The notes: generated by a model from the sequence alone, not told the origin. Positions 1 through 10,012 are shown, numbered from the stretch's first letter. The stretch is DNA of 27,672 nt from a virus (IMGVR_UViG_3300006805_000124:1-27672); one strand, 5' to 3'. Numbers and translations: made by a program.

Positions 1-6
1 ACCCTT

Positions 7-1173
7 ATGGATAAGGCACAAAAAATTGCAAAAGCGTTTACAGGTGATGGGCAATCAACACTTGTACACCTTAATACAGCACAGGCGGACAAATTCATTG
101 ACTATGTAGTTGATGAAAGTGTAATTCTCAAATCTTCTCGTGTGGTCCGTATGGATACACCAAGCAAGGTAATTGGAAAAATCGGTATTTCCGATAAGAT
201 CCTTTATCCGGCACAGCGAGGACAGGCACTTGACACAAACAAGCGAACAGAGGCAACACCGGACAAAATCACACTTACTTCTCAAGAGGTTATTGGTGAG
301 GTCCGTATCTATGATGACGAAATCGAGGACAACATTGAGGGTGTGGCTTTCAAAGAACACATGATGAAAATGATTGCCAAGAAAGTTTCAAATCAGCTTG
401 AAAGAGTTGGTCTTTACTCTCGAAAGGTTGCCAATCCGGCGGATCTTCTTCAAATGTTTGATGGTTTTGTGAAAGCAGTTGAAACAGCCGGAGTGGTTGT
501 TGATGCATCAAACACCGTACTCTTTGCAGATCGTTATATCGACAAAGAAAAACTTGCAAAACTTCGCAAGAGCATAGACACAAAATACCGCAATGTACTC
601 AACAAATGGTATATGCCGGATGATGTTGCTATTGATTACGAGGTGAAGTATGAGGCATCAAATAATACTGTAAACAAGTATGGTGCATTTGGTGTGGACT
701 TTACAAAGGCCAACATAATGAGCATTGATCGCCCAGTATTCAAAACCGGTGGACTCAATACAACTCTTACAGCATCACCAGTTGCCGGAGCGGTAAATAT
801 CACAGTTGCAAGCACAACCAATGCAACCGCAGGTGATGTTGTCACTCTCGCACTTGGACAGGACAAGGAATTTTCCACAACAATTGATACTGTTACGGAT
901 GCAACACACCTTGTACTCACCGATGCAATCCCATTTGGATACAACCACACTCTCTCAACAGAGAATACAGTCAAGGAAACAACCCTTGATGGTGCGGATG
1001 TACTTCTTACACCGGATTACAACTTTATCTATGGTATCCAAAGAGATATTACGATCGAGCCGGATCGAGTACCAAAGGAAAGAGCAACAGATTTTGTGAT
1101 CACAATGCGTCTCGACTTCCAAGTTGAAAATGCAGAAATGACCGGAATCCTCAAAAATGTGAAAGTCAAGTAA
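7..1173 (+). CDS. major capsid protein
   Basis: A 388-residue protein at the head of the structural region, with the size, alpha/beta composition and position of a phage major capsid protein. The N-terminal ~240 residues are charged and helical with a long central helix region. Residues about 248-318 form a Thr/Val/Ala-rich beta insertion resembling an Ig-like surface domain, and the last ~60 residues return to the core fold (TPDYNFIYGIQRDITIEPDR). It contains no TGA codon; all glycines are GGN, unlike most genes here, which fits a very highly expressed protein. It is followed by a strong terminator. Only six bases lie upstream, so a longer N-terminus cannot be excluded. The role is inferred from position and composition; no diagnostic motif is visible. 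Confidence 0.75.
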   Translation: MDKAQKIAKAFTGDGQSTLVHLNTAQADKFIDYVVDESVILKSSRVVRMDTPSKVIGKIGISDKILYPAQRGQALDTNKRTEATPDKITLTSQEVIGEVRIYDDEIEDNIEGVAFKEHMMKMIAKKVSNQLERVGLYSRKVANPADLLQMFDGFVKAVETAGVVVDASNTVLFADRYIDKEKLAKLRKSIDTKYRNVLNKWYMPDDVAIDYEVKYEASNNTVNKYGAFGVDFTKANIMSIDRPVFKTGGLNTTLTASPVAGAVNITVASTTNATAGDVVTLALGQDKEFSTTIDTVTDATHLVLTDAIPFGYNHTLSTENTVKETTLDGADVLLTPDYNFIYGIQRDITIEPDRVPKERATDFVITMRLDFQVENAEMTGILKNVKVK

Positions 1174-1194
1174 TATTGACCAACACTCACAAAG

Positions 1195-1220
1195 ACCAAT
1201 CCAAAAGGGTTGGTTTTTTT
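1195..1220 (+). terminator. intrinsic terminator after capsid gene
   Basis: Perfect 8-bp stem ACCAATCC/GGGTTGGT (one G-U pair) with an AAAA loop followed by a T run. It lies 22 nt after the capsid stop codon and just upstream of a late-type promoter motif, so the capsid transcript is separated from the next unit. Confidence 0.85.
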
Positions 1221-1230
1221 GTGCTATAAA

Positions 1231-1265
1231 AAAGACATTGAAAAAAACACCCGAAAGTTTACATT
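1231..1265 (+). promoter_or_regulatory. late-type promoter, copy 1
   Basis: AAAGACATTGA followed by AAAAAAC. TTGAAA (1238-1243) acts as a -35 with a 16-nt spacer to TACATT (1260-1265). The same extended motif is found at 4982, 6205 and 12127, always just upstream of a structural gene. It directly follows the capsid terminator and would drive the gene at 1309 and those after it. Confidence 0.55.
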
Positions 1266-1308
1266 GGCGGTGTGTTTACAACACTTTTATTTTTTTACAT
1301 TTCTCTAT

Positions 1309-1761
1309 ATGAGCAAGCAAGTAAAAATGATCAACCACACCACAAGAAAATGTGATGGTATTAAACCATGACAATCGGTGAGTGTTGATGAATCAATGGT
1401 GGAGTTTTATGAGTCAAATGGTTTTATCAGAGCAACAGTTGTTGCAAGTAATGCCAATGCCGAGGCAGAGGCAAAAGCCATTGCCGATCAGGAGCAAGCG
1501 GATCTTGATGCAGAGCAAGCAAGAATCCAAAAGGAGCAGGAGGATGCACAAAAGGATCTTGATGATGAGTATGCGGAAAAGAATGGCGGTGCAGATAATG
1601 CCAATGCCGAGGGTGGAGAGGGTACAGGTGATGAGGAGGGTGCAGGGGATGCAGATATTACCGGTGATGCCAACAAGGATGCCACAAGTGATATAAATGC
1701 ACTCAATGCAGATCTCACAAATGCACCGGCACCAAAGAAAAACAAGCCAAAAGCAAAATAA
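1309..1761 (+). CDS. acidic Ala/Glu/Asp-rich capsid-region protein
   Basis: 150 residues; one TGA (after IKP, residue 21) must be read as Gly to join the N-terminus to the body. ATG at 1309 is chosen because it follows the typical U-rich leader (tttttttacatttctctat). The N-terminal ~40 residues look globular (CDGIKPGQSVSVDESMVEF, like short phage proteins with a start-of-sheet segment). Residues 45-130 are a low-complexity Ala/Glu/Asp/Gly stretch with likely helix, and the tail is basic (KKNKPKAK). First gene of the second structural transcript. Function unknown; it could be a minor head or decoration protein. Confidence 0.6.
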
Positions 1762-1785
1762 TTATTTCCTAAAAATTCAAAGAGT

Positions 1786-2067
1786 ATGAGGATCACAGTT
1801 GGTACATCAAGTCAATCTTTGGTGGAAATCCTTGGATCAGAATATGGCAACATAACTCAAGACAAGGAAAACCAATTTTATAAACTCACATTACAAAATC
1901 TTTGATTGGTAGATATTTATATTGAAAATGGTTGAGAGGCCACAGTTGAGACAGGGTACATGTTGAAAAAAGGAAATGAGGTGGAAATCACCACAAAGTA
2001 CATCAACAAACTGTACCTTGTTTCAGATGGGGCAACCAATGATAATATCCGGATAATTACAAATTAA
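1786..2067 (+). CDS. small beta-rich structural protein
   Basis: 93 residues with two in-frame TGA codons (QNLGLVD, ENGGEA). The pattern is all-beta: LTLQNLGLVDIYIENG, then MLKKGNEVEITT, ending in LYLVSDGATNDNIRIITN. Such short beta proteins next to fibre proteins in phage head regions are often capsid decoration or head-fibre components, but no named family is recognised. It sits 2 nt upstream of the next start, so the two are probably translated together. Confidence 0.6.
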
Positions 2068-2069
2068 AT

Positions 2070-2582
2070 ATGCAACAAAATGTGATCATACCCGAGGCAA
2101 CAACAGGCGGTGGCGGAGATAATACCGATGTTGTAGCAAACCAAGTTTTGCAACTCGCAAATGATACCACTATCATTGCAAACCAAGATGAGCAAATTGC
2201 CAATGAGGTACTTGCACTTGGAAAACAGGATGAAGCCTTGGCCAAGGATGATACAATCATTGCCAACCAAGAGACTCAAATCACAAAACAGGATACAGAA
2301 ATTGCCAAGCAAAATGAGATCATTGTGAATCAAACGGATCTCAATGATTTGATATATGTTTTGCAAGATCTTGTTGCGAGATTGGCATTTTTGCCACTCA
2401 CAAAGGGTGTAAATGGTGAAATCCGAGTAACACCATTGAGTATACCAAACATGGCAACACTCTCAAACCTTACAACCCTTGCCAACCAAGTCAACATTGG
2501 TGGGTATCCGGCCAACCAACAGATCCCAAGCCTTGTAAACATGACAGCCAATGCCAACATTGATAATATCGTTATTTCTTAA
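2070..2582 (+). CDS. coiled-coil fibre-like protein (possible head fibre)
   Basis: 170 residues. Residues about 20-95 are a heptad-like repeat built on NQD/KQD units (IIANQDEQIANEV, ALGKQDEALAKDD, ETQITKQDTEIAKQN), which predicts a parallel coiled coil. The C-terminal ~70 residues (IRVTPLSIPNMATLSNLTTL...NQVNIGGYPANQQ) form a beta-rich tip typical of trimeric phage fibres. It has no TGA codon. The position among head genes suggests a capsid-borne fibre that may touch the host surface. Function inferred from architecture only. Confidence 0.6.
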   Translation: MQQNVIIPEATTGGGGDNTDVVANQVLQLANDTTIIANQDEQIANEVLALGKQDEALAKDDTIIANQETQITKQDTEIAKQNEIIVNQTDLNDLIYVLQDLVARLAFLPLTKGVNGEIRVTPLSIPNMATLSNLTTLANQVNIGGYPANQQIPSLVNMTANANIDNIVIS

Positions 2583-2593
2583 CCTTTCCGATT

Positions 2594-2743
2594 ATGTGAA
2601 ATTACAAACTTTTGAAGCCCGAGGCACTTTGATTTTTACCAAGCGATGCCGAAAATCCCGGATTTACATTTTCTCTTGATGGGAAAAGTGATGAGGAAAT
2701 CCAACAGCTTGTGGATGATGGGGTGATCCAAATTATAGAATAA
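2594..2743 (+). CDS. hypothetical protein, 49 aa
   Basis: Short ORF in which the second codon and one more are TGA (MGNYKLL, EALGFLPS). It has the compact look of a small phage head-region protein, with an acidic C-terminal helix (DEEIQQLVDDGVIQIIE). It sits 11 nt after the fibre-like gene and 13 nt before the next. No family recognised. It would be missed entirely under the standard code. Confidence 0.5.
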
Positions 2744-2756
2744 TCAAAAAACTTTT

Positions 2757-2996
2757 ATGGCGACACTTACAAACAGAAACAAGAGAATGTTGCACCGCAA
2801 GGAGTGGCAAATGATGACAAAGTTGCCGGTAAATACCGGTGCTTGATCTTTCATCATTAAAGATCATCTTGGTGTGCGAAAAACCGGCCTTATGGTTGTT
2901 TCCGCAACTGTACAATACATCTTGAGAATGGATGAGGATGGATGGGTTGAGACACCAAACATGGCACTTGCCGGTGTATTTGGAGGCGGTGCATAG
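2757..2996 (+). CDS. small structural protein, 79 aa
   Basis: 79 residues; one TGA (NTGAGSFI). The N-terminus is basic (NRNKRMLHRKEW), the middle hydrophobic (LGVRKTGLMVVSATVQYIL), and the end Gly-rich (LAGVFGGGA) before TAG. The sequence stops abruptly after GGGA, as if a longer relative had been cut by the TAG; this is an impression and not demonstrated. Likely a minor head protein by context. Confidence 0.5.
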
Positions 2997-3032
2997 GTGT
3001 ATGATCTTTTAATATTTAAACCCTCAAGGTAT

Positions 3033-3674
3033 ATGTCAGTTGAAGCAATACTCACAGCAATCGGAAATTATGGTGTAACCTTTGTGATCACCGCAATGGT
3101 CATTTACTATCTTTTCAAAATCGCAAATGTGTTTTACACAAAATTTGAGAGAAAAATGATCAATAATCACTCAAAGGATCTCAAGGAGAGATGGCCACAA
3201 ACGATCGAGAAAAACAACACCATCCACCAACTCTTGTACAAGGCATTGTATGAATTTAAAGGGGACCGAGCATACATTTTTGAGTACCACAATGGTGGCC
3301 ACTCAATAAGTGGTATTGATTTTCTCAAGGCATCAAATACCTTTGAGGTGGTAAACTCGAGGATCCAACCGCACCAAATATCATTGCAAAATTTGCCGGT
3401 GTGAGTATTTGCATATTGGAATGTGCGAGTATTAAACCGGGAGGTAATTTGCAAGAATGTTGAGGACATTGAAAGAGAGGATCTTGGAGCATATCAGATC
3501 ATTAAGCAAGATGGTGTGAAATCGGTATACATCATTGGCCTGTACGATGCAAAAGGCTATCCGATCGGATTTTTCGGGCTTGATTATATCAACAATGATA
3601 TGCCACAGCTCACCGAGAAACAAAAGAAAGATCTTGAGGTGATTTCATACCAAATAAGTGGGCTTTTATACTAA
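3033..3674 (+). CDS. membrane-anchored protein with GAF-like domain
   Basis: 213 residues with one TGA (PVGVFAYW). ATG 3033 is chosen over GTG 2997 because of the U-rich leader just upstream. Residues ~7-33 form one transmembrane helix (TFVITAMVIYYLFKIANVF). A basic linker follows, then an alpha/beta domain whose pattern (RAYIFEYHNGGHSISGIDF ... VYIIGLYDAKGYPIGFFGLDY) resembles a GAF/PAS-type fold, ending in a Gln/Lys-rich helix. Its place between capsid and connector genes is unusual for a membrane protein. It could be a holin-like or superinfection-related factor. The GAF resemblance is pattern-based only. Confidence 0.5.
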
Positions 3675-3692
3675 CTTTTTACTTCCAAATAT

Positions 3693-4250
3693 ATGGAATA
3701 CACAACACTTGAAACATTAAAGGGATACTTGGGAGTAACAGGCACAACCCTTGATACTACACTCACCAAGGTGATCTCAAGATGCACCAAGCAATTTGAT
3801 AAATACTTGGGCCGGAATCTCGAGGAAAAGACATATACAGAGTATTTTGTGGTTGATGGTGAGGATATTATCATTGTTGCCAATGGACCACTCACCGCCA
3901 TTACCAAACTCAAGATTGATGATGAGAATGGTGCGGATGTGCCATACTCTCGAAAAGATGGCAATATCATTTACCTCAAAGAATCGGTTGAGGCCACATT
4001 GTTTGTGGAATACACCGGGGGATATGTGGATCTTGAGGACATTGCCGATGTGGAGCAAGCATGCCTTGAGGTGTGCAAGGACATTTGGGACAATACACCG
4101 GCATCCGGTAATGAGTCAAACATCAAGTCAAAACAGATCGAGACATTGAGCAAAACATATTTTTCCAAGGATGAGATGGCCGGAGGAATCGGGGTATCTT
4201 TCCGAGAAACTTTGGACAATTACAAACCTTTTAATCCTTTAATCGTATAA
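3693..4250 (+). CDS. head-tail connector (adaptor) protein
   Basis: 185 residues, no TGA. The N-terminal helical segment (TTLETLKGYLGV, LTKVISRCTKQFDKYLGRNL), the middle beta region (EYFVVDGEDIIIVANGPL, KLKIDDENG, LFVEYTGGY) and the following helix (DVEQACLEVCKDIW) give the arrangement of HK97 gp6/SPP1 gp15-like adaptors. Size and gene order (adaptor, stopper, neck, tail terminator) agree. It acts at the portal-to-tail joint. Confidence 0.65.
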   Translation: MEYTTLETLKGYLGVTGTTLDTTLTKVISRCTKQFDKYLGRNLEEKTYTEYFVVDGEDIIIVANGPLTAITKLKIDDENGADVPYSRKDGNIIYLKESVEATLFVEYTGGYVDLEDIADVEQACLEVCKDIWDNTPASGNESNIKSKQIETLSKTYFSKDEMAGGIGVSFRETLDNYKPFNPLIV

Positions 4251-4254
4251 TCCT

Positions 4255-4617
4255 ATGGGCAAGAGTCTCTTGAGTAGCTTTGCAAATGATTTCAACCGCA
4301 CCATTGAGGTATGGCCAAGAGTTATGACAAAAAACAGCATAGGTGAGGAGGAAATGAGTTGGCCGGTGGCAAGTATCACCGGTATTTCTTGCCTCTTGCT
4401 TTTGAAACAAGAGCAATATAATAAATGGGTGCGAGAGCAAGTGGAGTATATCAAAACCACTCATAAAATCCGCCTTGATTTCGGGCCAACCATTGTGGAG
4501 GGTGACAAGATCAAGGATGAGTTTGATGTTTGGTATGATGTAAAGTTTGTCACCCCTACACCATGATTTGATGGTATTGATGATCACTTGTTGGTACTTT
4601 GCGATATAATCCGATAA
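4255..4617 (+). CDS. head-closure / stopper-like protein
   Basis: 120 residues. A TGA near the end (TPTPGFDGIDDHL) is read through, adding 17 residues before TAA. The short beta-barrel pattern (IEVWPRVMTKNSIGEEEMSW ... IRLDFGPTIVEGDKIKDE, DVWYDVKFVTP) matches the SPP1 gp16/HK97 gp7-type head-closure family in layout. It sits directly between adaptor and neck genes, four bases from each. Confidence 0.55.
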
Positions 4618-4620
4618 AAT

Positions 4621-4983
4621 ATGAGTACAATGAAATTTGATCAATCCCGGGTTGATAGAGCCATTGAGGTTGCCTTGGTGGATAGTGTGCAATTATTGCA
4701 AGAGGAGATCTTGAAAATCACCCCGAGAGATCCAAAAAGGCCACCAAAAGATCCATCAAGAAAAATCACCGGGGATCTCAAGCGGTCCATTGATTACCAA
4801 CAGGTTGGACAATTCGAGTTTAAGATTGGGACAAAGCAAGGCGAGGCGGAGTATGGAAAGTATTTGGAGTTTGGCACACCGAGGATGGCACCAAGATCAT
4901 TTTTGAGGCAAGGAATCATTGAGAGCAAAGATGCAGTATTGAAAAACTTTGCCAAGCGGTTTCGGGAGGCAATCAATGGATAA
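4621..4983 (+). CDS. HK97 gp10-like neck/tail-completion protein
   Basis: 120 residues, no TGA. The motif series is characteristic of the gp10-like family: N-terminal helix (VDRAIEVALVDSVQLLQEEI), TPRDPKRPP and GDLKRSI, then the hallmark YGKYLEFGTPRMAPRSFLR and a C-terminal helix. In HK97-type phages this protein completes the neck. Its end overlaps the second copy of the late promoter motif. Confidence 0.8.
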   Translation: MSTMKFDQSRVDRAIEVALVDSVQLLQEEILKITPRDPKRPPKDPSRKITGDLKRSIDYQQVGQFEFKIGTKQGEAEYGKYLEFGTPRMAPRSFLRQGIIESKDAVLKNFAKRFREAING

Positions 4984-5016
4984 AGACATTGAAAATAAAC
5001 TTTATTTTATAATAAT
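4982..5016 (+). promoter_or_regulatory. late-type promoter motif, copy 2
   Basis: AAAGACATTGA (4982-4992) with TTGAAA as -35. At the 16-nt spacer the -10 reads AATAAT; TATAAT is present but only 13 nt away. The extended motif matches the other three copies (1231, 6205, 12127). It starts on the stop codon of the neck gene and precedes the tail-terminator gene. Confidence 0.45.
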
Positions 5017-5024
5017 CTGATAGT

Positions 5025-5405
5025 ATGATCAATGTAAAAGAATTTGTATACAGCAAATTGCATGGAAATGCAACATTATCATGATTGGTGGGTGATCGTA
5101 TATTTCCGCAAACCATGCCTCAATCAAACAAGGTATGGCCGGTGGTGATATACTCAAGGATCTCACCATGAAAGTTGGACACAAAGGGCATCCGGAATGA
5201 GTATTTCCAAATTTCAGTTTGGTGAAAAAAGGTAAATGATAATGAAACGATCATGGGTGTGATTGCATCAACATTTCATTTACTCAAAGAGTCACCGGTG
5301 AAACATTGCGATGTACAAAGGATGGATGAAACTTTTGATCAAGAATCACAAACATTTTGAAATCATGTTACAGTGCATATAAAAATGTTTGATCAAACAA
5401 TTTAA
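5025..5405 (+). CDS. tail terminator / tail-completion protein
   Basis: 126 residues with four TGA codons (LSGLVGDRIFP, ISPGKLD, VWGKKV, TFGNHV), so it is invisible under the standard code. The motif LVGDRIFPQTMPQSNKVWP followed by VVIYSRIS and a central QISVWG strand is the pattern of DUF3168/gp17-like tail-completion proteins. Position between neck and major tail protein agrees. Confidence 0.7.
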
Positions 5406-5430
5406 TTTTATTTTTCTAAAAATTCTCACT

Positions 5431-6204
5431 ATGCAAAACAGTGTACAAAAGGTAAAATCAGTGAGGTTTTGAAGTGGTGTACTATCAATGTCAAAAGACG
5501 ATGGTGCAACATGGATCAATCTTGGTGCCATTAAAGATGCAAACCTCAATGTTACAAAGTCAATTATTGAAGTTGTAATGGACAATGCAAAAATGCCACC
5601 AAAGGTGAAAATTGATGAGGCGGTGTTTAGTGCCAACCTCTATGAAATTGTACTTGAAAATTTACAAGACATTGATGGCATTGCCACTTACTCAACAGTT
5701 TCCGCAACACTTCAAACAGTTGTTGCAGAGCCACATGGCACAGGTTGGACAATCAATACTCCGATCAAGACCAATTACAAGAATGCCAACAATACAGCAG
5801 TTGGATCTATTGTGGTAAAAAACAACTCAACAACCCTTACTCTCAATACCGATTACCGCACATTTGTTGGAGCCGATGGATACACTTATATCCTACCGGT
5901 AACAGCACAAACCGGTGCAATTACATTTGGTTACACATACACACCACTTGCGAGCAAAGAGCAACTTTACAAGGACATTGTGAAAACTCTTGCAACAAAT
6001 CGTTTCAAGTTTGTGAATGTTGATGAAGATGGAAAGGAGTTTGGAGTTGAGTTTTACGAGGGGTACAACCGAGCCGGAATTGATGCAACATTTCTTCCGG
6101 ATGATACAACAGATGATGCACTCAACATCCCTGTTGAAATCAAGGCATACCCAGTTGTTGGATCTCAAAATCTCTTCCGCATATTTGACGAACAGGATGT
6201 TTAA
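5431..6204 (+). CDS. major tail (tube) protein
   Basis: 257 residues; one TGA (VRFGSGVLS) near the start joins the true N-terminus (ATG 5431) to the body. The order suggests a tail tube protein: beta-rich N-terminal domain (LSMSKDDGATWINLGAIKDA), a long Thr/Asn-rich beta insertion at ~95-165 that may be an Ig-like decoration, then the tube core again (FKFVNVDEDGKEFGVEFYEG). It is preceded by a U-rich leader and followed at once by a late promoter motif and terminator. Low TGA use fits high expression. Confidence 0.75.
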
Positions 6205-6239
6205 AAAGACATTGAGTAAAACACCAAAAATGCTATCCT
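6205..6239 (+). promoter_or_regulatory. late-type promoter, copy 3
   Basis: AAAGACATTGA (6205-6215); TTGAGT (6212-6217), 16-nt spacer, TATCCT (6234-6239). It begins right after the major-tail stop codon. The -10 box lies inside the left arm of the overlapping terminator hairpin, so the two signals share sequence. Confidence 0.5.
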
Positions 6240-6256
6240 TTCGGGGTAGCATTTTT
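6227..6256 (+). terminator. intrinsic terminator after major tail protein
   Basis: AAATGCTATCC and GGGGTAGCATTT pair around a TTTC loop and are followed by more Ts. The stem is symmetric in A and T runs, so it could work on both strands. It ends the abundant tail-tube transcript 50 nt after the stop codon. Confidence 0.8.
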
Positions 6257-6275
6257 ATATTGTAAAAGTAAAAAC

Positions 6276-6557
6276 ATGGCAACATACAACCTTGATGCAA
6301 ATGAGGAAATCGACACCATGACAATCAATGGAGTACCATATGAGGTGGGAGATATACCGGTGAGGATCATTGAGAAAATCATGGCCATCAAAACCGGGTT
6401 TTTCCGAAAAGATTTGATTGAGCAATGGAAACCGATATGCCAAGAGATCCTTGAGTTGAGAAATAAAAATGTGGATCTCTCAAATCTCACCAAAGAGAAA
6501 CTTTTTGCTTTCATAACTTACATAAAATGAAAAATTGAGAAAGGCCAAATTTGATAA
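6276..6557 (+). CDS. tail assembly chaperone (gpG-like)
   Basis: 93 residues with TGA at the start and end of its C-terminal tail (TYIKGKIEK, GQIG then TAA). Small acidic/helical protein (EVGDIPVRIIEKIMAIKTGF, ICQEILELRNKNVDLSNL) lying between major tail and tape measure genes, the canonical place of tail chaperones. Its last 31 bases overlap the next gene, which is in the -1 frame, the arrangement used for gpG/gpGT frameshifting in lambda-like phages. No textbook slippery heptamer is aligned to this frame in the overlap, so separate initiation at ATG 6527 is equally possible. Confidence 0.6.
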
Positions 6558-7078
6558 GACAAAAACACCGCTTTCTCTATCATGGGGAGGAGTTTTTTTG
6601 CTATGATCTCACCTTGGAGGATTACTTGTTGATCACAATGGATGAGATCGCCGGATATACCAAGATTTTGATGGAGTGCAATGATGCATTACCAAAACTC
6701 AACTTGAGGCAAGGCCGGGAGTTTATGCGGATCATCCTATGAGGCGAGGAGGAGAAAAAAAGCATCATGGACCAACTCACCGAGACTCAAAAAAAGATCA
6801 ATGATTTCAAGAAAAAGAATGGAGAAAAAACAACCGAGAAAGTGGCCAAAGATATTGATGATATGTTGGAGGATTGGCACATCATAGAGGGGCAAATGAT
6901 GCATTTCCTTTGCCAACCATTATCCGAGATCAGAAAGTGGCCATATAGATACTTTATGGAACTATACAAGGACTTGCCATACTGTACCGGTGCGAAAGAA
7001 TACGACAGAAACAGGAAATCACAAAAGCCAGACAAGAAGTGATTTAAAAAGGAGCTTGGCGATATGTACCAAGGATAA
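6527..7078 (+). CDS. second tail assembly chaperone (gpT-like)
   Basis: 183 residues from ATG 6527, which overlaps the upstream gene in the -1 frame; TTG 6551 is a later possible start. Three TGA codons are read through (MKNGERP, RIILGGEEE, DKKGFKK). It is charged and mainly helical (DLTLEDYLLITMDEIAGY; MDQLTETQKKINDFKKKNGE; IRKWPYRYFMELYKDL). Position right before the tape measure and the overlap support a role with the preceding chaperone in tape-measure folding. Confidence 0.55.
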
Positions 7079-7105
7079 TAATTTTATTTTTTTACTCAAA
7101 AAAGT

Positions 7106-10012
7106 ATGTCAAACATTGGTGAGCTTTCGGTTGGTGTGAAAGTAGATCAAGGATCTCTCAACAAATCAACCAAGGATGTACAAGACAGTTTCAAGAAAAC
7201 AGGTGATCAGATAGAGCAAAACTTTACCAACAGGACAAAGAAAGGTTTTGCCGGCATAGGATCATCACTTTCCGGCCTATGAAGTACCATTGCCGGTATT
7301 TTTAGTGTGTGAGCCATTGTTGGTTTTACTCAAAAACTCTTTGGCCTTGGATCAGATCTTGAGGAGGTTTCAAGTAAATTCAATGTGGTTTTCAAAAACT
7401 CCGATCAAGTAAAGCAAAACTTTATTGATCTTGCCGATGCAACCAATAGATCCTCACTTGATCTCATGACATTTGGGAGTGGTATTGGTAATGTACTTGC
7501 ACCACTTGGACTTGCACAAAGTGAGGTTGATGGCCTTTCTCTTTCTCTCACACAACTTGCCATTGATGTGGCCAGTTTCAACAATGCGAGTGATGCACAG
7601 GCGATCCAAGCATTTACATCCGCACTTACCGGGGAAAGAGAGGCATTGAAATCCCTTGGTATTGTTATAAGTGAGGCCGATGTGAGCAACAAGGCATACG
7701 AGCTTGGGTTGGCATCACAGGGGCAGGAACTCACCAAGGCACAAAAGGCACTCTCAACATACCAATTATTGATTGAAAATACAAGCAATGCACATGGTGA
7801 TGCTATCCGCACCGCCGATAGTTTCGCAAATCAACTCAAGGGATTGAGGGGTGCCATCACCGATGTTTTCGCAAATGCCGGGAAAAGTGTTGCACAATCA
7901 ACCGCCGGATTACTCAAGAAAATCACAGTTTTTACATCCTCTTATGGGTGAGCTATCATTGAGACCATTGTGGAAACCGGAAAGGTAATTGGTGGAGTAA
8001 TCGCCGATGCCATGTGATTTTTTGGAGATCTCTTTGGTGTGATAAAAACCGGAACTTGAGAGAGTACCGATGATATGAATAATTTTGCCTTTGTATTCAT
8101 GAAAGTGGTGCAAGGGTTTGGTGTTGGTGTGAAATTCATTGGCACCCTCATGGGGAGCCTCTTGAAAATTGTTGGCATAGCACTCACCGGAATTGTGCAA
8201 TATAATATTGCTATGTGAAAAAGTGTTGGTGCAGTTTGGAATATAATAAAAACCACCATCATTGGTACTCTTAAAAGTATTGTGAGTGTAGTGGAGTTTG
8301 GGGCGGAGGGTATTGGCCAAATATTTGTTGGTATGGCGGAGGCGATTGTTGGAGTTTTCCAAGGGATTGCGGAAAATGTAGGGGTTGCAGTAAAAAAGGC
8401 GGTAAATGTTGCCATCAATGGGATCAATGGTTTCATTGATCTTGTGAATAATATACCATGAGTCAAGATTGATAAACTCTTGGGATATGGTGATGCCAAC
8501 TTTAAACCATTTGAGTTGAAAATATCCAAAAATATTGATGCCATCAAGGGGAAATTTGATGCATTTGGTGAGGATATAAAGGGGAATTATGCCGGAATTG
8601 GTGCAAGTTTTGATGAGGTATCATGAAACTTTGCCACCGCCACCGGCAATATCGTTGCGGTAACAGAGTGATCCGTTGCGGATATGGGTGCAAGTTGGAA
8701 TGAGTTTGGCCAATATGTTGAGGAGTCAAATGCCAAGGTGACAAAATCCCTTGATGAGTGAGCAAAGAAATCTCAAGAGAATGCAAAAAAGTATGATCAA
8801 GGATATTACAATATTTTGGATCTCATTGATAAGTACAAGGGGGGTATTGATGATGCCACCGATAAAACCGGAAAGCAAGGCGATGTGGCAAAAAAGACAA
8901 TGGACAAGGTGAAAGATCTTTACAAGGAATGGGAAAAAAAGGTGGAGGATGTAAACAAGGCCCAAGAGAAATTGGCCGAGGATACGAAAAAATACAACAT
9001 GGATATTGAGGATAGCTTGAGAAGTTTAAACAAGGAGCTTGCCAATACCACCGCAGAGTATGAGAAAGCCATTGGCCAAATATCCGGCGATACAGGAAAT
9101 GAGATTGCACAAAGAGGGGTTGAGATTGCCAAGGATCTTGCCGATGTGGAAAAAGATATTGCCGATTCAAAGGCAAAATTTGCGGATTCAAATTACTATG
9201 ATCCGGAGTTGGTAAATCTCGAAAAGAAAAAATTGGACCTCTTAAAGGAGCAAGAGTTTGTTGTGGCCAATACCACCGAGGCACAAAGAAAAGAGGCGGA
9301 GAGACTTGCATCATTGAGTGATGCACAAAAGATCAAGGAGGATGCAGATAAAGAGATTGCCGAAAAAACACGAGCATTTGAGGCGGAAAAAACCCGGCTC
9401 GAGAGCTTACAAAAAATCAATCAATATTTTCTTGATCTCAAGGTATTGGATCAAAAGGAATATGATCAAATGTTGAAAGATGAAAAGTTTTTGGCCATGA
9501 CTCAAGAGGAGCAAGAGTTGGTGTTGAAGTTGGCAAGAGAAAAACTTGAACTCACAATGCAAAAGGATGCCATCATTGCGATGCAACAGGAGATCCATGA
9601 TGCAACCATTGCCCTCAATGATAGTGCCTATGCGGTACAAAAGGCCAACATTGTTGGATTAAAAAGCGATTATGCGGATCTCATTGCACAAATCAATAAT
9701 GCAATCGAGGCACAAAGACAACTCAATGCCTTGAGGGCATCCGGTGGCCAAGGGTTTGCATCCGGAGGGTTTACCGGTGCAGGCGGTGCCAATGAAGTGG
9801 CCGGAGTGGTCCACAAGGGTGAGTGGGTTGCACCAAAATGGATGGTAAACAGTATGAAACCGCTTTTTGATAATCTTGAGGCATCAAGGACAAGGGGTTT
9901 TGTATCCGGAGGAAATACAAGCACTACCAATAAAAGCCAAACCAATAATATCACCGTAAATAATGGTGCGGATCTTCGGGCATTTATAGACTATGCAAAA
10001 TGGAAATTATAG
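7106..10012 (+). CDS. tail tape measure protein
   Basis: 968 residues, the longest gene. About ten TGA codons, all between 7279 and 8760, must be read as Gly; the rest uses GGN. Order: N-terminal helical region (VGVKVDQGSLNKSTKDVQD), hydrophobic segments (~45-75 and ~280-480, e.g. VGAIVGFTQKLFG, FMKVVQGFGVGVKFIGTLMG) that may insert in the host membrane, a charged coiled-coil region (~570-860), and a C-terminal motif typical of tape measures (SGGFTGAGGANEVAGVVHKG, then EWVAPKWMV). Length in phages scales with tail length. The uneven TGA distribution hints at a mosaic history. Confidence 0.9.
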
